Source: ATX-6F1 sp943369485 (GTDB lineage Bacteria > Cyanobacteriota > Cyanobacteriia > PCC-6307 > Cyanobiaceae). Taken from it: DNA of 64,000 bases. The notes below the pieces were generated by a model. The model was given only the letters and a program-made list of their open reading frames with translations, did not search any database and was not told where the DNA came from. The DNA is taken from positions 115,256 through 179,255 of the forward strand of contig CALRNH020000007.1 in NCBI GenBank assembly GCA_943369485.1, read 5' to 3'. Of the stretch, positions 40,749 through 49,496 are shown piece by piece (the first letter of the stretch is position 1; each line of letters begins with the position of its first letter). A program made the translations under genes and the position numbers.

Positions 40749-42414
40749 CGCTCGGCTCGAAGCTCAGGTTCACGACCCGATCACAGAGATCCAGGCTGGC
40801 GCGGCGGTGGCTCACAAGCAACACGCTCAGGTGCGGGCGCTCCGCCCTCAGGCGGCCCAGTAGCTGCCGTTCCCCCTCCAGATCCAGGGCGCTGGTGGCT
40901 TCATCCAGAACCAGCAACTGGAGGGGCGCCATCAGGGCGCGGGCCAGGCCCACTCGCTGGCGCTGGCCGCCGCTGAGGGCCCGGCCGCCCTCCCCCAGTT
41001 CCTGATCCAGCAGGGCCGTCAGCCCGGTCAGACGGGCCACGTCGACCAGGTCAGCCCGATCATCGTCTCCACCATCTTCTGCTCCCTGTCCCCCTTCCAC
41101 TGCCGACAGCAGGTTGTCGGCCACCGTGCCAGGCACCAGAGGCACTGAAGCGCCCACATGGGCCAATCCCGCCTGCCAGCGCCGCAGCCGGAGGGAGCCC
41201 GGATCGAGAACCTGGCCGTCCAGCACCAGCCGGCCCCGATCCGGCGGCAGCAGCCCCATCAGCAGATCCAGCGCGGTGCTCTTGCCACAACCGGAGGGGC
41301 CCCAGAGCCCCAGCCACTCGCCCCGGACCAGACGCAGGCTGAACCCACTCAGCACCCCAACGCCAGCGGGGGCATAGGTGAAGCTCACCTGCTCAAGGTC
41401 CAGCCGGCGCCAGGTCTTGAGCGGGGCCACCTGCGGCTGCGGCTCCCGTTCCCCACGCTCCAACAGCTCGAGCAGAGCCTCCAGCAACGCTCTGCCACCG
41501 TTAAGAGAGGCCCAGCCGGCCCAGATCTGCTGGCTTAACGGCAACAACCGCTGGGCAGCGAAGGCCAGCAGCCCCAGGGTCGGCAACACCTGCAGCGGCG
41601 TCTGGCCAAGCTCAAGCAGCACCAGACCCGTCAGGGCGATGCCCACCATCCCCACGGGCTCAAGCACGTAGCGGGGCAATCCCGCCAGCACGGCGTTGCT
41701 GGCCTCCAGTCGACGCATGCGCCGCTCGATCGCCCCGTAGCGGGCGGTCACCCGGTCGATGCCCCCCCGAAGCAGCAGCGCCCGGATGGAGGCCAACTGG
41801 TCCTGAATCTGACGAATCAGCAGACGCTGCAAGGCCACAGCCTCCTGCCCGTTGCTCCTCAGGCGTCTGCGGCTAAGGCGGCTGAGCAGCCCGTAGCTGG
41901 CCAACAGCACCAGCAGCACCGGCACCATCAACCGCCAGGCCAGAACCGCGAGCACCACAACGATGGCGAGGCTCAGCAGCGTGGCGCTGGTGAACTGCAG
42001 GCCCTGCTGCAGCACCTGGGTGATCAGCTGCCGCTGCTGCGGCGCCAGGATCGCCACGATGCGGCTGCTATCCAGCAACAGGTGCTCGCGGTAGGGACGG
42101 CCGAGGGTGCGTCGGAAGGCCGTCTCCCCCAGGTCGGCACCGATGGCCGCCGAGAGCTGGGCCATGACCCAGAGGTTGGCCGCACGCACCAGGGCCGAGG
42201 CCGTCACCGCCGTGGCGAACAGCAACACCACCCAGGGCCGAGGCCCCTGGCCCCATTGCATCAGCCCCACCAGCAATGGCAACACGGCCGCCACCGACAC
42301 CATCTCCAGGGCTCCGCTCGCCAGCATCAGCAAGCTGGCGAGCAGCAGCTGACGACGTCTCCGGGGCCGCAACTGGACCCAGAGACGTCCTAATGGCAGA
42401 CGCAGGGGGTCCAT
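40741..42414 (-). CDS. ABC exporter (fused membrane and ATPase domains)
   Basis: A 557-residue type IV ABC transporter half-molecule, as in MsbA or the PglK flippase. Residues about 1-310 contain the membrane domain, with hydrophobic segments such as LLLASLLMLASGALEMVSVA, WVVLLFATAVTASALVRAAN and TLLSLAIVVVLAVLAWRLMV. The ATPase domain has Walker A GPSGCGKST, the signature ALSGGQRQRVGLARAL, Walker B LQLLVLDEATSALD and a switch His in LLVSHRRA. It likely flips a lipid-linked oligosaccharide or exports a glycan. The start overlaps the stop of the upstream GT2 gene (TGATG). Confidence 0.87.
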   Translation of the reverse strand: MDPLRLPLGRLWVQLRPRRRRQLLLASLLMLASGALEMVSVAAVLPLLVGLMQWGQGPRPWVVLLFATAVTASALVRAANLWVMAQLSAAIGADLGETAFRRTLGRPYREHLLLDSSRIVAILAPQQRQLITQVLQQGLQFTSATLLSLAIVVVLAVLAWRLMVPVLLVLLASYGLLSRLSRRRLRSNGQEAVALQRLLIRQIQDQLASIRALLLRGGIDRVTARYGAIERRMRRLEASNAVLAGLPRYVLEPVGMVGIALTGLVLLELGQTPLQVLPTLGLLAFAAQRLLPLSQQIWAGWASLNGGRALLEALLELLERGEREPQPQVAPLKTWRRLDLEQVSFTYAPAGVGVLSGFSLRLVRGEWLGLWGPSGCGKSTALDLLMGLLPPDRGRLVLDGQVLDPGSLRLRRWQAGLAHVGASVPLVPGTVADNLLSAVEGGQGAEDGGDDDRADLVDVARLTGLTALLDQELGEGGRALSGGQRQRVGLARALMAPLQLLVLDEATSALDLEGERQLLGRLRAERPHLSVLLVSHRRASLDLCDRVVNLSFEPSDG

Positions 42415-43277
42415 CAGGAGCCCGCCAAGGGTCCGGCCGCCAGGGGATTGCACTGCAGCAGCTGGGCCAGCGACAACTCCGGTGGGGCCGCCGCGGTCGT
42501 CGTGAACAGCTCCCGCACCAGGCGAAACGAGTTGGAGCTGCCCCAACGCAGCACCTGGCGCAGGGCGGCGGCGCGGCCTAGCCCATGGCGCCGGAAGACG
42601 CCGTAGGTCCAGCCGGTGACCTGCAACAGATGGCGGGATTGGTTGGCGTCGTGGAGCCGGTAGAACGCCAGAAGCGAGGGCAACCGGCCGTAGCGCAACT
42701 CCGGGTGGTCCCGTCGCAGGTTGAGCCAGAGCAGGTAATCCTCGTGGGGGACCAGCGGGAACCCCTTCTCCAGCAGTTCGGCTCGGATCAACACCGTAAG
42801 CAGGGGGATGGGATTGGAGCGGCGCATGCCCCCGATCGAAAGGCGCTCCGGAGGGCAGCGCACCGACAGCAGGGACTCCTCCAAATGCCGGAAGCGGCCG
42901 TAGGCGGTCACCGAAAGGTCAAGCTTGCCGGCGCGGTGAAAGGCCAGCTGATCCTCGAGCTTGCGCGGATGCCAGAGATCATCACAGTCCAGGAACGCCA
43001 CCAGGGGGGCATGGATCCGGCCCAGGCCGAAGTTGCGGGGCCGCGCCGGCAGGCGGAGGCCGCTGGCCCCCCCCGGCTCAAGGGGCAGCGGCAACTGCCG
43101 GAAACGCGGGTCTCCGCAGCTGCAGCGGTTCACCACCTCGGTGCTGCGGTCCAGGGAACCGTCATCCACCAGCAGGCATTCCCAGTCGGTGAAGGTCTGC
43201 TGTTGAAGGGTGCGCACCAAACCCGGGAGAAAGACCTCGGCATTGCGGTACGGCGTGATGATCGAAATGGCTGGCAT
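42414..43277 (-). CDS. GT2 family glycosyltransferase
   Basis: 287 residues from MPAISIITPYRNAEVFLPGL. It has the GT2 core: WECLLVDDGSLDRSTEVVNR, APLVAFLDCDDLWHPRKLED (DXD-type metal site), and the acceptor-side FPLVPHEDYLLWLNL. The ending is helical. An adenylate or membrane extension is absent, so it is a soluble or peripheral enzyme. The ATG overlaps the stop of the preceding GT2 gene (TGATG), and the stop overlaps the ABC transporter start, giving one minus-strand operon GT2-GT2-ABC-small membrane protein. Confidence 0.87.
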   Translation of the reverse strand: MPAISIITPYRNAEVFLPGLVRTLQQQTFTDWECLLVDDGSLDRSTEVVNRCSCGDPRFRQLPLPLEPGGASGLRLPARPRNFGLGRIHAPLVAFLDCDDLWHPRKLEDQLAFHRAGKLDLSVTAYGRFRHLEESLLSVRCPPERLSIGGMRRSNPIPLLTVLIRAELLEKGFPLVPHEDYLLWLNLRRDHPELRYGRLPSLLAFYRLHDANQSRHLLQVTGWTYGVFRRHGLGRAAALRQVLRWGSSNSFRLVRELFTTTAAAPPELSLAQLLQCNPLAAGPLAGS

Positions 43278-44140
43278 CAGCAGCGCCAGCCCATCCATGC
43301 GGCCCGCGCCCGCATCAGGTGCGGATAGGCCCCCGCCAGGGGCAGAAGCAAGGCCTTGAGCCCCTCGGCGCATCGGCCGCGCAAATCCAGGGCCGGATCC
43401 CGCCAGCGCCGCAGCAGCTCGCGCCGATCGGGAAGGCCACTGGAGACGCCACCCAGCCGGTAGCGGCAGACCGGCTCCGCCAGGTAGGCCTGGGGACCGC
43501 TGGCCGCCAGGGCAGCCCGCATCACCGGACGGTCGCCGTAGGTCTGACTGCCGGCGGGGTAGGGATGGGCGCGGGCCCAACCGGCATCAAACAGAACCGC
43601 CTGGTGGCAAGGCACCATGCGGCCCAGCCAGGCGTGGATCGAGCGCACCCGCGGATCCGGGCTGAGCCAGCGCAGCGGACGGCCCGGCACCTCCACCCAG
43701 GCCTGACCGAACACCGCCGGCGGTGGGCGGCCTTCCTCGGCCGTGAGCCGCTCGGCATGGCGCAACAATCGCTGGAGGCTGCCGGCATCGGCGAAGGAAT
43801 CGCCGGCGTGGAGCACATGCACCCAGCGGCCCCGCACCTGCTCCAGACCGGCATTGAGGGCCTCATAGATCCCCAGGGGCGGGCGCGCAAACCAGCTCAA
43901 ACGCACGCCGGAACGCTCCCCATTGACTCGCCTCGCCTGCACCACCCTTTGGCAACGTTGAGACTGGGAACCATCCACCACAACCACTTCGAGAGTGAAC
44001 GGCGGCAGGCTCTGGTCAAGGATCGAATCGAGAGTTTCCTGCAACGCCTCCGGATTGTCACAACAGAGGGTGAGCACACTGACCTGCACCGGCTCCTCCC
44101 TCTCCATGGTCGCCCCTAGGCGCTGCAGCACATCAGCCAC
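43277..44140 (-). CDS. GT2 family glycosyltransferase
   Basis: A 287-residue GT2 protein: VQVSVLTLCCDNPEALQETL (N-terminal strand), LEVVVVDGSQSQRCQRVVQA (variant of the VDxGSxD loop with SQSQ), LGIYEALNAGLEQVRGRWVH and VLHAGDSFADAGSLQRL. In this subtype (WcaA/KfoC-like, colanic-acid-type transferases) GIYxAxNxG followed by LxAGD is diagnostic, with LNAGD replacing the DXD. First gene of the coupled operon with the second GT2 and the ABC exporter; 15 bp separate it from the divergent GT4 gene. Confidence 0.83.
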   Translation of the reverse strand: MADVLQRLGATMEREEPVQVSVLTLCCDNPEALQETLDSILDQSLPPFTLEVVVVDGSQSQRCQRVVQARRVNGERSGVRLSWFARPPLGIYEALNAGLEQVRGRWVHVLHAGDSFADAGSLQRLLRHAERLTAEEGRPPPAVFGQAWVEVPGRPLRWLSPDPRVRSIHAWLGRMVPCHQAVLFDAGWARAHPYPAGSQTYGDRPVMRAALAASGPQAYLAEPVCRYRLGGVSSGLPDRRELLRRWRDPALDLRGRCAEGLKALLLPLAGAYPHLMRARAAWMGWRC

Positions 44141-44155
44141 CCTTCATCCTGCCCC

Positions 44156-45259
44156 ATGGCGGCGGACCAGGCCCTGAAACCCATGCGCATCGGGTTTGAT
44201 CACCAGATCTTCCGTCTGATGTCCAGGGGTGGCATCAGCCGCAGCTTCGCCGACCTGATCGCCGATCTGCCGAAGGGGCATCCGGGGGAGAAACCCCTGG
44301 CCGTGAGCCTGCCGTTCCGGTTCCACGGCAATGCCCACCTGAGGGGCCCAGCTCTGGTGCGACTGCCCATCGCCCTCTTCGGGGTGCTGCGACAACTCGG
44401 GTTCGATGGGGCGGCCCTTCCCACCGACTGCCGCGGCCTCGATCTGCTGCATGCCACCTATTACCAGGGTCCGCCGCCGCCGACGCTCCCCTGTCCCCTG
44501 GTGTCCACCCTTCACGACATGACGCCGGAGAAGCTACCGGAGCTGGCGCCCCTGGGCCGGGGGAGCCATCGGGTCCAGAAGCGGGCCTGGCTGGAAGCGA
44601 GCACGGCAATCGTCTGCGTCAGCGCCAGCAGTGCCGCCGACCTGATCGAGCGGTTCCCCGCTCTGGCTGAGCGGATCCGGGTCATCCACCTCGGCAGCCC
44701 CTTCTTTCAACTGCCTCCTCGCCCCTGCCGGGGCCTGCCCCGCCGCCACTTTCATCTCTATGTGGGCCGCCGGGGCGGCTACAAGAACAGCGACTTGCTC
44801 TTCGGCCTGCTCGCCGGGCTTCCCCAGGATCTGGTGCTGGCCGGCGGTGGTCCCCTCGATCAGCGGGAGCGGCAACAGCTGAGGCAGCTGGGCCTGGAGG
44901 GACGGGTCCACGTTCTCAGCCCCGACGACGCCCAGCTGTCCTGGCTCTACCGCCACTGCCGAGCTCTGCTGGTGCCGAGCCTGGCGGAGGGATTCTCGCT
45001 GCCTCTGATCGAGGCACTCGCCTGCGATGCCCCAGTGCTGGCCTCCGACCTGCCCGTCCACCGGGAGATCGGAGGCGAATTCGCCCACCTGCTGGATCCC
45101 CTCGACGCCGCTTCCTGGGCGGCGGCGCTGACGGGCACGGCGCCGCCGCCGCGGCCCAGCCAGCGGCTCTCGGCCACCGGCCGGGCCGAGCGAAGCCGTC
45201 ATTTCAGCCTTGAGCGAATGGTGGCCGATCACCGGCGGCTCTATTGCAGCCTGCTGTGA
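44156..45259 (+). CDS. GT4 family glycosyltransferase
   Basis: A 367-residue GT-B enzyme. MRIGFDHQIFRLMSRGGISR (N-terminal loop with SRGGISR) and PLVSTLHDMTPEKLPEL precede AIVCVSASSAADLIERFPAL. HLYVGRRGGYKNSDLLFGLL is the diphosphate-binding loop, and LLVPSLAEGFSLPLIEALAC is the E-x7-E-type GFxxPxxEAxA motif that binds the nucleotide-sugar. An upstream ATG is used here; the internal ATG at residue 10 is also possible. It converges with the next glycosyltransferase, leaving only 13 bp, which makes an efficient independent terminator unlikely. Confidence 0.87.
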   Translation: MAADQALKPMRIGFDHQIFRLMSRGGISRSFADLIADLPKGHPGEKPLAVSLPFRFHGNAHLRGPALVRLPIALFGVLRQLGFDGAALPTDCRGLDLLHATYYQGPPPPTLPCPLVSTLHDMTPEKLPELAPLGRGSHRVQKRAWLEASTAIVCVSASSAADLIERFPALAERIRVIHLGSPFFQLPPRPCRGLPRRHFHLYVGRRGGYKNSDLLFGLLAGLPQDLVLAGGGPLDQRERQQLRQLGLEGRVHVLSPDDAQLSWLYRHCRALLVPSLAEGFSLPLIEALACDAPVLASDLPVHREIGGEFAHLLDPLDAASWAAALTGTAPPPRPSQRLSATGRAERSRHFSLERMVADHRRLYCSLL

Positions 45260-45272
45260 ACCGGAGCAGCGC

Positions 45273-46190
45273 TCAGGTCATCAGGCGCCGCAAGCGTCCC
45301 AGGGCCCGCTTGGCCAGGGGGGGCTGGAACTGGGTCAAGAAAGTGTGCCGGTCCGCCCGACCATCCCTCACCAGCTGGGCGGGGTGGCACAGGGGCTCCT
45401 CCAGCTCCCCGATCGGCCCATGGGGCGACGGGCCCATGGTGGTATGGGCCGCCTGGGGGTGGCCGAAGCCCACGTTGGTCACCAGGTTCACCGCCGGCAA
45501 ACAAGTGAGCATCCCCTCCCGCCAGCAGCTGTAGGTCCAGATGTAGTCCCAGGTGTCGCATTCGCCCCGCCACACCCTCTCCAGGCAGCCGGTCCAGTAA
45601 CGGGCGAAGCGGCGGCCGCCGATCTCCTCCAGCCAGCCCTGATCACGGAAGGTTGGCCAGCCCGCCAGATCGGCGTCATAGGCGGCCCAGGCCCGGCGCC
45701 AGCTGGCCCAGCCCCAGCCATGGTTGTAGAGGGAAAAGTAGTAACTCGCTCCGTCCCTGGGACGCTGGGGCTGGAAGTTGCTGCCGCTGATCACGCCGAT
45801 CCGCCGGTCGTGGCGGTAGCGCGCGAGCAACTCCGCGCAATAGGAGAAGAAGCGCGGCGAGGCGACAATGTCGTCCTCCAGCACGATGCCCTCCTCCACC
45901 TGCTCGAAAAACCAGCTGACCGCCTCGCTCACGCCACGGCGGCATCCACGGTGGTCATCGCGGTAGAGACGCTCCACAGCGCAGGGCCAGTCGATGGCCT
46001 GATCGATCAGGGCACGGGTGGCGGCGCAGGCGTCAGCCTCGAGACCCACAGAACTGAGGGGGCCATCACAAGCCACAAACAGCTGCGGGGGCCTGACCAG
46101 CCGCAGGGCCTCCAACACCCGGGCCGTGGTATCTGGTCGCCGGTAGGCCAGCAGCAGCACCGCAGGCACCCCTGGCTGAACAAGGTTCAT
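45273..46190 (-). CDS. HlpA-like nucleotide-diphospho-sugar transferase
   Basis: A 305-residue GT-A-type protein. AVLLLAYRRPDTTARVLEAL is the opening strand, LYRDDHRGCRRGVSEAVSWF and EGIVLEDDIVASPRFFSYCA are the conserved stretches of the family annotated as hemolytic protein HlpA-like or GNT-I-like, with EDD as the metal-binding motif. YYFSLYNHGWGWASWRRAWA and DTWDYIWTYSCWREGMLTCL are also typical. The substrate is not known. It overlaps the upstream small gene by 4 bases (ATGA). Confidence 0.8.
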   Translation of the reverse strand: MNLVQPGVPAVLLLAYRRPDTTARVLEALRLVRPPQLFVACDGPLSSVGLEADACAATRALIDQAIDWPCAVERLYRDDHRGCRRGVSEAVSWFFEQVEEGIVLEDDIVASPRFFSYCAELLARYRHDRRIGVISGSNFQPQRPRDGASYYFSLYNHGWGWASWRRAWAAYDADLAGWPTFRDQGWLEEIGGRRFARYWTGCLERVWRGECDTWDYIWTYSCWREGMLTCLPAVNLVTNVGFGHPQAAHTTMGPSPHGPIGELEEPLCHPAQLVRDGRADRHTFLTQFQPPLAKRALGRLRRLMT

Positions 46191-46510
46191 TCCGGCCTGG
46201 AGGGCCCCTTGCCCGCCATCAGCGCCTCGATCCGACGGATGCGCACCACCGTGGTGGTCCAGACCTCCCGGCGGAACAGATCATCGGCGGGGCAGGCCGC
46301 CACCAGCTCCTCGATCGACTCCCCCCGCTCGAAGGCATCCCAGAGCTGACGCTCCAGCTTGGCCCGTTCGATGAAGTTCCAGCGCTTGAGCCAGAGCACG
46401 GCCAGATGGCAGGGAGCCTCAGTGTGACGCGGCCGGCGAGCGGGCCGCCGCCAGCGCAGCTCCGGTGGGACACTGGGCGCCAACCACGCTGTCGTTTCCG
46501 TGAAAGCCAT
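46187..46510 (-). CDS. Small conserved helical protein upstream of the HlpA-like gene
   Basis: Up to 107 residues, mostly helical and charged: HLAVLWLKRWNFIERAKLER, LWDAFERGESIEELVAACPA and VWTTTVVRIRRIEALMAGKG. Its stop overlaps the start of the HlpA-like gene, which supports real translation. The start is uncertain: the ATG shown lies 11 bases inside the divergent dxr gene, whereas a TTG at 46483 or a GTG at 46399 would avoid the overlap. No recognised family. It ends the accessory island, back to back with the first core gene. Confidence 0.5.
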   Translation of the reverse strand: MAFTETTAWLAPSVPPELRWRRPARRPRHTEAPCHLAVLWLKRWNFIERAKLERQLWDAFERGESIEELVAACPADDLFRREVWTTTVVRIRRIEALMAGKGPSRPE

Positions 46511-47741
46511 CAGCGTGCTGGGCTCCACCGGTTCGATCGGCACCCAGACCCTGGAGCTCGCCTCGGAGTTTCCCGAGCGCTTCCAGGTGGTGGCGCTCAC
46601 GGCCGGCCGCAACCTCGATCTGCTGATCGAGCAGATCCTCATCCACCGCCCCGAGGTGGTGGCCCTGGCCGATGCAGATCTGGTGGCGGCGCTGCGCCGG
46701 CGACTGCAGGATCTCGAACCCGGCCAACGCCCCGAGCCGCTGCCGGAACTGCTCGGGGGCAGCGAGGGGCTCTGCGCCGCCGCCGCCTGGCCGTCGGCCG
46801 ATCTGGTGGTGACCGGCATTGTCGGCTGCGCCGGCCTGCTGCCCACCCTCGCGGCGATCCGCGCCGGCAAGGATCTGGCCCTGGCCAACAAGGAAACCCT
46901 GATCGCCGCCGGCCCGGTGGTGCTGCCGGAGCTCAAGAAAAGCGGCAGCCGCCTGCTTCCCGCCGATTCCGAGCACTCAGCCATCTTCCAGTGCCTGCAG
47001 GGCACCCCCTGGGCCGATTCCGCCCGCCTCTCCACCGGCGTGCCCACCCCGGGCCTGCGCCGGATCCAGCTCACCGCCTCCGGTGGTGCCTTCCGCGACT
47101 GGCCCGCCGCCGATCTCGCCAAGGCCACCGTGGCCGACGCCACCAGCCACCCCAACTGGTCGATGGGGCGCAAGATCACCGTGGATTCCGCCACCTTGAT
47201 GAACAAGGGGCTGGAGGTGATCGAGGCCCATTACCTCTTCGGCCTGGGCTATGACCAGATCGAGATCGTGGTCCATCCCCAGAGCATCATTCACTCGATG
47301 GTGGAGCTGAGCGATTCCTCGGTGCTGGCGCAGCTGGGCTGGCCCGACATGAAGCTGCCGATCCTCTACTGCCTCAGCTGGCCCGAGCGCCTGAACACCC
47401 CCTGGCGCCGCCTCGATCTCACCGAAGTGGGCACCCTGAGCTTCCGCGCCCCCGACCGGGCCAAGTACCCCTGCATGCAGCTGGCCTACGCCGCCGGACG
47501 TGCCGGTGGCACGATGCCGGCGGTGCTCAACGCCGCCAACGAACAGGCCGTGGCGCTGTTTCTCGAAGGGCGCATCCACTTCCTCGACATCCCCCGGCTG
47601 ATCGAGCGCACCTGCGAGCGTCACGGCGCCGATCTGCGGGCCGACCCCAGCCTGGAGGAGGTGCTCGCCGTCGACGGCTGGGCCCGCGCCGCCGTGAGCG
47701 AGGCGGCCAAAACCGCCCCCACCAACGTTCTCAGCGCCTGA
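46500..47741 (+). CDS. dxr: 1-deoxy-D-xylulose 5-phosphate reductoisomerase
   Basis: A 413-residue IspC/Dxr, the committed step of the methylerythritol-phosphate pathway, converting DXP to MEP with NADPH. KAISVLGSTGSIGTQTLELA is the NADPH loop, DLALANKETLIAAGPVVLPE carries the AxNKExLxxAG motif, LPADSEHSAIFQCLQG holds the metal-binding D-S-E, and TASGGAFRDWP, ATSHPNWSMGRKITVDSATL and MNKGLEVIEAHYLF complete the active site. The start is a GTG. First of a run of plus-strand core genes; the 3' neighbour starts two bases after its stop. Confidence 0.95.
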   Translation: MKAISVLGSTGSIGTQTLELASEFPERFQVVALTAGRNLDLLIEQILIHRPEVVALADADLVAALRRRLQDLEPGQRPEPLPELLGGSEGLCAAAAWPSADLVVTGIVGCAGLLPTLAAIRAGKDLALANKETLIAAGPVVLPELKKSGSRLLPADSEHSAIFQCLQGTPWADSARLSTGVPTPGLRRIQLTASGGAFRDWPAADLAKATVADATSHPNWSMGRKITVDSATLMNKGLEVIEAHYLFGLGYDQIEIVVHPQSIIHSMVELSDSSVLAQLGWPDMKLPILYCLSWPERLNTPWRRLDLTEVGTLSFRAPDRAKYPCMQLAYAAGRAGGTMPAVLNAANEQAVALFLEGRIHFLDIPRLIERTCERHGADLRADPSLEEVLAVDGWARAAVSEAAKTAPTNVLSA

Positions 47742-47743
47742 GC

Positions 47744-48094
47744 ATGGTTCAGCACCACCTGCTGCTCTGCGCCACGCCCACCCGCCCCGTGTGCTGCGAT
47801 CCCAGCGTGGGGGCCGCCAGCTGGGAGCGCCTCAAGGCCCTGGTGCGCGAGCTGGATCTGGAGAATCCCGCGCGCCCCGAAGGAATCGTGCTGCGCACCA
47901 AGGTGGACTGCCTGCGCCACTGCAGCGGGGGGCCGATCCTGTTGGTCTGGCCCGAGGGCATCTGGTATGGCGATGCGACCGCTGAGCGGCTGGAGCACAT
48001 CGTGCGCGAGCACCTGATCGGTGGCCGGGTGGTGGAGGAATGGGTGCTGCGCCGCACCCCCTTCGCCGCCTTGCCTGCCACTGAATCGCCGTAA
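47744..48094 (+). CDS. (2Fe-2S) ferredoxin-like protein (thioredoxin-fold)
   Basis: A 116-residue protein with cysteines arranged as in thioredoxin-like [2Fe-2S] ferredoxins: the N-terminal HHLLLCATPTRPVCCD, then about 35 residues later VDCLRHCSGGPILLVWPEG (C-x3-C before a GP-ILxVxPxG strand), ending in an REHL helix. This matches the NuoE/Shethna-type domain found as stand-alone proteins in cyanobacteria. It likely binds a [2Fe-2S] cluster and transfers electrons to an unidentified partner. It is immediately downstream of dxr, whose IspG and IspH pathway partners are iron-sulfur enzymes, but a link is only suggestive. Confidence 0.75.
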   Translation: MVQHHLLLCATPTRPVCCDPSVGAASWERLKALVRELDLENPARPEGIVLRTKVDCLRHCSGGPILLVWPEGIWYGDATAERLEHIVREHLIGGRVVEEWVLRRTPFAALPATESP

Positions 48095-48125
48095 GCTCCG
48101 CCCAAGCTTCGAGTCAGCTCCGCGC

Positions 48126-48359
48126 GTGAATTTCCCGGGAACCCTGCAGGAGCTCAAGGAACTGGTGGCCGTGCTCGGGGAACCGGGCCACTGGCTGCAC
48201 GAGGGTCCCTTCGAAGAATTCATCTTCGACAGCGGCGAACGGCTCAATTGGTGGGCCAGCAGTGGCCAGCTCACGCTTCAGGGGCATCCCGAAACCAGGG
48301 CTCTGCTGATTGAACGGTTGCTGGAGGCCGATCCACGCCTTGAGCCCCCCAGCGACTGA
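48126..48359 (+). CDS. Small conserved hypothetical protein
   Basis: 77 residues from a GTG: NFPGTLQELKELVAVLGEPG, then HEGPFEEFIFDSGERLNWWA. It has mixed alpha/beta character, with no signal or membrane segment. I recognise the general type as a short cyanobacterial conserved protein, without a known function. It follows the ferredoxin-like gene by 31 bases and converges with the alpha/beta hydrolase gene. Confidence 0.6.
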   Translation: MNFPGTLQELKELVAVLGEPGHWLHEGPFEEFIFDSGERLNWWASSGQLTLQGHPETRALLIERLLEADPRLEPPSD

Positions 48360-48377
48360 GCAGGCTCCAAGGCAGGC

Positions 48378-49496
48378 TCAGTCGGCCCCAAGGGCCAGGT
48401 GCTCCAACCAGCGGGTCGCCAGTTGATCGCTCCAGCAACCGCCGGGAGCATGAAAACCGTTATGCCCGCCGCCCCGGGTGAGCACCACCTGAACCGGTCC
48501 CATCGGGTCGGTGGCGGCCGCCTGCTCCAGGGCCAGGATCGAATCCACCGGCACCCAGGGGTCATCGTCGGCCTGGATCACCAGGGTCGGGGGCAGCAGC
48601 CCCCCGCCGGCGCCCGAGCCTTTGGCTGCGCCCGCCATAAGCTCCACGGTGAGGCGCCGCAGTGGGCTGGCCTCGGTGTAGTACTGCTCCACCGAGGTGT
48701 AACCCCAGCGGGGGGCGGTGATCGCCGCATCGAACTGGCGGATCGTTCGCGCCCCCACCAGAGCGGCGCGCTCCTGCTCCGTCACGCCGAAGGGGTCAGC
48801 GAGGGTCTGACGGCGCAGGCCCCTCAGCAGCCAGTTCACATACAAACGGTTGCGCGGGCGATCGATGAACGGAGCGCAGGCGATCAGATCAAGGGGGCTG
48901 CTGATCGTCACCAGGCCATCGAGCAGAGGCTTGGCGGCGGCAACGGCTTTGGCCCGCAGCTCCGGATCCAGCACGGCATTGAGCATCAGGGTTCCGCCCA
49001 TGGAGATGCCCGCCCCCAGCAAGGGCAGCGGCCTGGAGGGTGAGGGGCCCAGCCGGGCGGCCAGCTGGCGGGCCCAGACCAGCACGGGCGCCAGGTCGCG
49101 GTTGACCTGGGCGGCGTAGGTGCCCCGGGCCAGGGGCCGTCCGCGGCCGGCCCCCCGCAGGTTGAGCCGCACCACCGCCAGGCCCGCCCCCTGCAGGCTC
49201 AGGGCCAGCCGTCCCACCCCCTGCCCTTCGCTGCAGCCCCCCAGGCCCGGGGTCAGCAGCACCAGGGCCCGGGGCGCCGTGGCAGGCCGATCGAGCAGGG
49301 CCAGCAGGCGATCGCCGCCACCGATCGGCACTTCGAAGGGCTCACCATGCCCGGGCGGAAAGACCGGCTGGCGCAGGGTGTCGCGCAGGGTCTGCAGATC
49401 GGCGCCCCACCAGGGGGCCCGCGGACGAAACGCCCTCAGGCCCAGACTGGCCGCGACCCCCTCAGGGGGCTGCACCCACCGCCTGTTTACCGACAC
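48378..49496 (-). CDS. Alpha/beta-fold hydrolase, YheT type
   Basis: A 372-residue hydrolase of the YheT/EMB8 group. PWWGADLQTLRDTLRQP at the N-terminus (the GNLQTL-like motif of the family), RALVLLTPGLGGCSEGQGVG (oxyanion HG-equivalent), LPLLGAGISMGGTLMLNAVL (GxSxGG nucleophile elbow), TLVIQADDDPWVPVDSI (catalytic Asp) and TRGGGHNGFH (catalytic His). The start is a GTG that lies 35 bases inside the upstream pntB gene. Probably an esterase or lipid hydrolase; substrate not known. Confidence 0.82.
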   Translation of the reverse strand: MSVNRRWVQPPEGVAASLGLRAFRPRAPWWGADLQTLRDTLRQPVFPPGHGEPFEVPIGGGDRLLALLDRPATAPRALVLLTPGLGGCSEGQGVGRLALSLQGAGLAVVRLNLRGAGRGRPLARGTYAAQVNRDLAPVLVWARQLAARLGPSPSRPLPLLGAGISMGGTLMLNAVLDPELRAKAVAAAKPLLDGLVTISSPLDLIACAPFIDRPRNRLYVNWLLRGLRRQTLADPFGVTEQERAALVGARTIRQFDAAITAPRWGYTSVEQYYTEASPLRRLTVELMAGAAKGSGAGGGLLPPTLVIQADDDPWVPVDSILALEQAAATDPMGPVQVVLTRGGGHNGFHAPGGCWSDQLATRWLEHLALGAD

